The notes under the pieces were generated by a model. That model saw only the letters and a list, made by a program, of their open reading frames with translations. It was not told where the DNA came from and did no database searches. A stretch of DNA of 64,000 nucleotides from Triplophysa rosa (taxonomy: Eukaryota; Chordata; Actinopteri; Cypriniformes; Nemacheilidae): contig NC_079891.1 of NCBI RefSeq assembly GCF_024868665.1, positions 29,094,665 through 29,158,664 on the forward strand, read 5' to 3'. Of the stretch, positions 62,501 to 64,000 are shown in pieces. Position 1 is the stretch's first letter. Each line of letters begins with the position of its first letter. The position numbers and the translations under genes were made by a program.

Positions 62501-63848
62501 GCTGATCTTCTGATTGGATGAATATGAAGTACATTAGAGGAAAATGGCTGAGCAAATTTGAGTACACACAAGGGGTTTAACAAAGGACACTTGATACAGA
62601 TTCAGCTTTAGCTGTTTATCTTTTGCAACACGGTAGGGTCTCTAAATGCTGTAGAATTTCTAACTATCACTTACATTAATAAAAATACCAAATGTTGTGT
62701 CGTTTTGTTATATCGTCTTTCAAGGTTTACTTGTGAGTGTAACTCACCCTGCTGATGACAGTGCAAGTACACAATCTCCTCCAGGCAGATAGTCATGGCG
62801 TAGTCCCAGTACACACTGCGGGTAACCAGGTTAAATTCTTAGTCATGTAACTAAAAGAACCGTATGAGTAATAAACCTTTATGCATTGGGCCTCACGCAA
62901 AAAAACATTGTTTGGACTCTTAAATTAACACTTTCCTTTAAAGATTAAAACTTTGTTATTAGTACAATGAAATTCCTTTGTGGAAAGCATGAAACATCCT
63001 AGAACAAAAAGTGTGAACTTGCAAACTATTACAACACATGTAGCTGCGTGTTTCAATAGTGCCACATGGCAGGGGCACCAAACCAACTTTCCAACCTTCC
63101 ATAATAATTTATTCTATCTTAGTAATTAAAAACATGCTTTGAGTCCAACCTCCTCTCGTAGTCGAGATCCCCCATGGAGCCGTTCATTAGCTGATTTGGC
63201 GTCCATTTCAGAGTCATGCTGTCAGCCGTCTGGTGCAAAGAGAGGTATCCTGGGATTGCTTCCATATCGTCCCTCTAACAGTAGACAACATTAACAAAAA
63301 ATAACAACCTCAATTAAAAAATGTGATTTCAACAACTGAATTAATGTGTTACATTAATTTTTGCTTTCTTTCTTAATGAGGGACATTTAACATTTGACCC
63401 CCCTTGTGCCGAGAAAGAGCATGGACCCTGTGACATAATTGCAAGAAATTAAAAGTTTGGCCTATAATAAAATGTGTAATGACAATAATTTATTCTGTTA
63501 TGATTTCAACATCGCAAAAGCATTAAAATAATCATTATTGATATGCAGTCATTTGTACATTAGATTGTAATTTTAAAAAATGAGGTTAAATTTGACTTTT
63601 GGTGATTACTTGGTTGCTTTTTTAATTTCTTTTTTACAAAATTTACATTAAGATCAAACAATAATTGGCTTCTAGTTAAAGGGATAAGGTCACATAATAC
63701 AGTTGCTTTTATTTACCGGCTGCACCAGCACGTTATTTTTGCCGAACAGGAGGGTCGCTCTGGAATTCTGATGAAGAGACTCCACGTAGTCCCGCGCAGA
63801 GGGTGAAGGAGAGGGTCTTTCATCCATACTGCTACTGGAGTGTCTCTT
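53521..63848 (-). CDS. sgsm1: Small G protein signaling modulator 1 (RUN/TBC protein), 5' end missing
   Basis: Rab/Rap-binding TBC-domain GAP expressed mainly in brain. Coding exons here, in transcript order: 63717-63848, 63150-63274, 62748-62815, 61427-61590, 60381-60510, 59570-59696, 59380-59444, 59112-59257, 58382-58510, 57968-58150, 57369-57440, 56280-57131, 56065-56189, 55894-55976, 55659-55768, 54534-54630, 53994-54161, 53521-53609. All phases join. The first visible residues ([13 protein letters not shown]) correspond to about residue 230 of human SGSM1, so the RUN domain is outside. The PH-like Rab-binding domain covers [14 protein letters not shown] to LWSQRGK. TBC motif A is [12 protein letters not shown]; the arginine finger is in RIDKDVQR and the glutamine finger in YVQGMCDLL. 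It ends [12 protein letters not shown]2 is less likely on the [10 protein letters not shown] and C-terminal sequence. Confidence 0.94.
55130..55591. mobile_element. hAT-type MITE in sgsm1 intron
   Basis: The element 55138-55583 starts TAGGGATGTAACGATTCAC and ends GTGAATCGCTACATCCCTA. It is flanked by a perfect 8-bp duplication, TTTAAGAT, at 55130-55137 and 55584-55591, as made by hAT transposases. It has no coding capacity. Confidence 0.9.
58560..58745. repeat. Truncated hairpin MITE in sgsm1 intron
   Basis: TTAAAGGGGTTCACCTAAAA followed by a family-typical GAAGACATTTTGAGAAATAT and CAATGGAAGTCAATTGGGG. Only one end is present. Confidence 0.6.
59810..59890. repeat. Fragment of the GATTAATCG repeat
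   Basis: Repeated GATTAATCGCATT phrases in both orientations, a deleted relative of the element at 60543. Confidence 0.5.
60543..60849. mobile_element. MITE with GGCTGTCAAACGATTAATCG ends
   Basis: GGCTGTCAAACGATTAATCG near 60544 is inverted as CGATTAATCGTTTGACAGCC ending near 60848. The roughly 300-bp AT-rich interior has no ORF. TTACA occurs next to both ends and may be a target duplication. Confidence 0.75.
61617..62274. mobile_element. hAT-type non-autonomous transposon in sgsm1 intron
   Basis: The element 61625-62266 starts CAGGGGCGTAGCTAC and ends TGGCTACGCCCCTG. It is bounded by a perfect 8-bp duplication, CATATTAC (61617-61624 and 62267-62274). The GGTGGCCA / TGGCCACC phrases are subterminal repeats. 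The 642-bp body has no transposase. Confidence 0.92.
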
Positions 63849-63923
63849 CTGAATCTGAATGCACACATATACAAATACAGTACTATAATACTACAGTACA
63901 ATACTATAACCAAAACATCACAT

Positions 63924-64000
63924 TAAAAGGTGCTGTGTGTAATTTTTTGGATGATCTATTCATTGACAGAAATGCAATATAATATACATAACTATGTGTA
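63924..64000. mobile_element. Start of a TTAA-type element cut by the window edge
   Basis: TTAAAGGTGCTGTGTGTAAT followed by ATTGACAGAAATGCAATATA, the same family as 5282-6187. Confidence 0.65.

Overview
This window looks like genomic DNA of a ray-finned fish, most likely a cyprinid related to carp, barbs or zebrafish. It is AT-rich, its genes have short exons with GT-AG introns, and it carries many teleost-type elements: TTAA-flanked hairpin MITEs, hAT elements with 8-bp duplications, a solo LTR, and tRNA-derived SINEs. Genes were assigned by reading translated exons against remembered vertebrate families; no database search was run.

Layout, left to right. 1-8.9 kb: repeat-rich DNA with the first two coding exons of ssh1 (slingshot phosphatase, minus strand; the rest lies off the left edge). 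9.6-16.4 kb: two complete tandem D-amino-acid oxidase genes (plus strand), divergent from ssh1. 18.0-25.2 kb: complete svop (minus, 16 coding exons). 27.1-30.3 kb: usp30 (plus), divergent from svop. 32.2-34.2 kb: complete pxmp2 (plus, 5 exons). 34.7-47.6 kb: five tandem, minus-strand, ISG15-like genes, each with two ubiquitin-like domains. 49.0-50.7 kb: complete gatc (minus). 50.9 kb: tRNA-Lys(TTT) (plus). 53.5-63.8 kb: the 3' part of sgsm1 (minus), including the Rab-binding and TBC regions; its RUN-domain exons lie beyond the right edge.

The neighbourhood ssh1-dao-svop-usp30 matches the human 12q24.11 order as I remember it. Pxmp2 and gatc belong to other parts of human 12q24 and sgsm1 to 22q11, so this is a fish arrangement of an ancestral 12q/22q block.

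The most unusual region is the ISG15-like array. Each gene keeps the same plan: a non-coding first exon, a 5'-UTR intron of about 95-135 bp, then one coding exon. Most promoters keep a TATA-like box, a GC box and one or two ISRE-type interferon response elements. Four of the five also have a distal module pairing an NF-kB-like site with a further ISRE. Three copies end in the conjugation-competent LRLRGG; the other two end in LRLRG and LRLRSG. Two relics of pxmp2 exon 4 lie inside the array and show that part of it grew by duplicating a block that included the end of pxmp2. The array therefore looks like a lineage-expanded antiviral ubiquitin-like modifier locus in which some copies may have lost conjugation.
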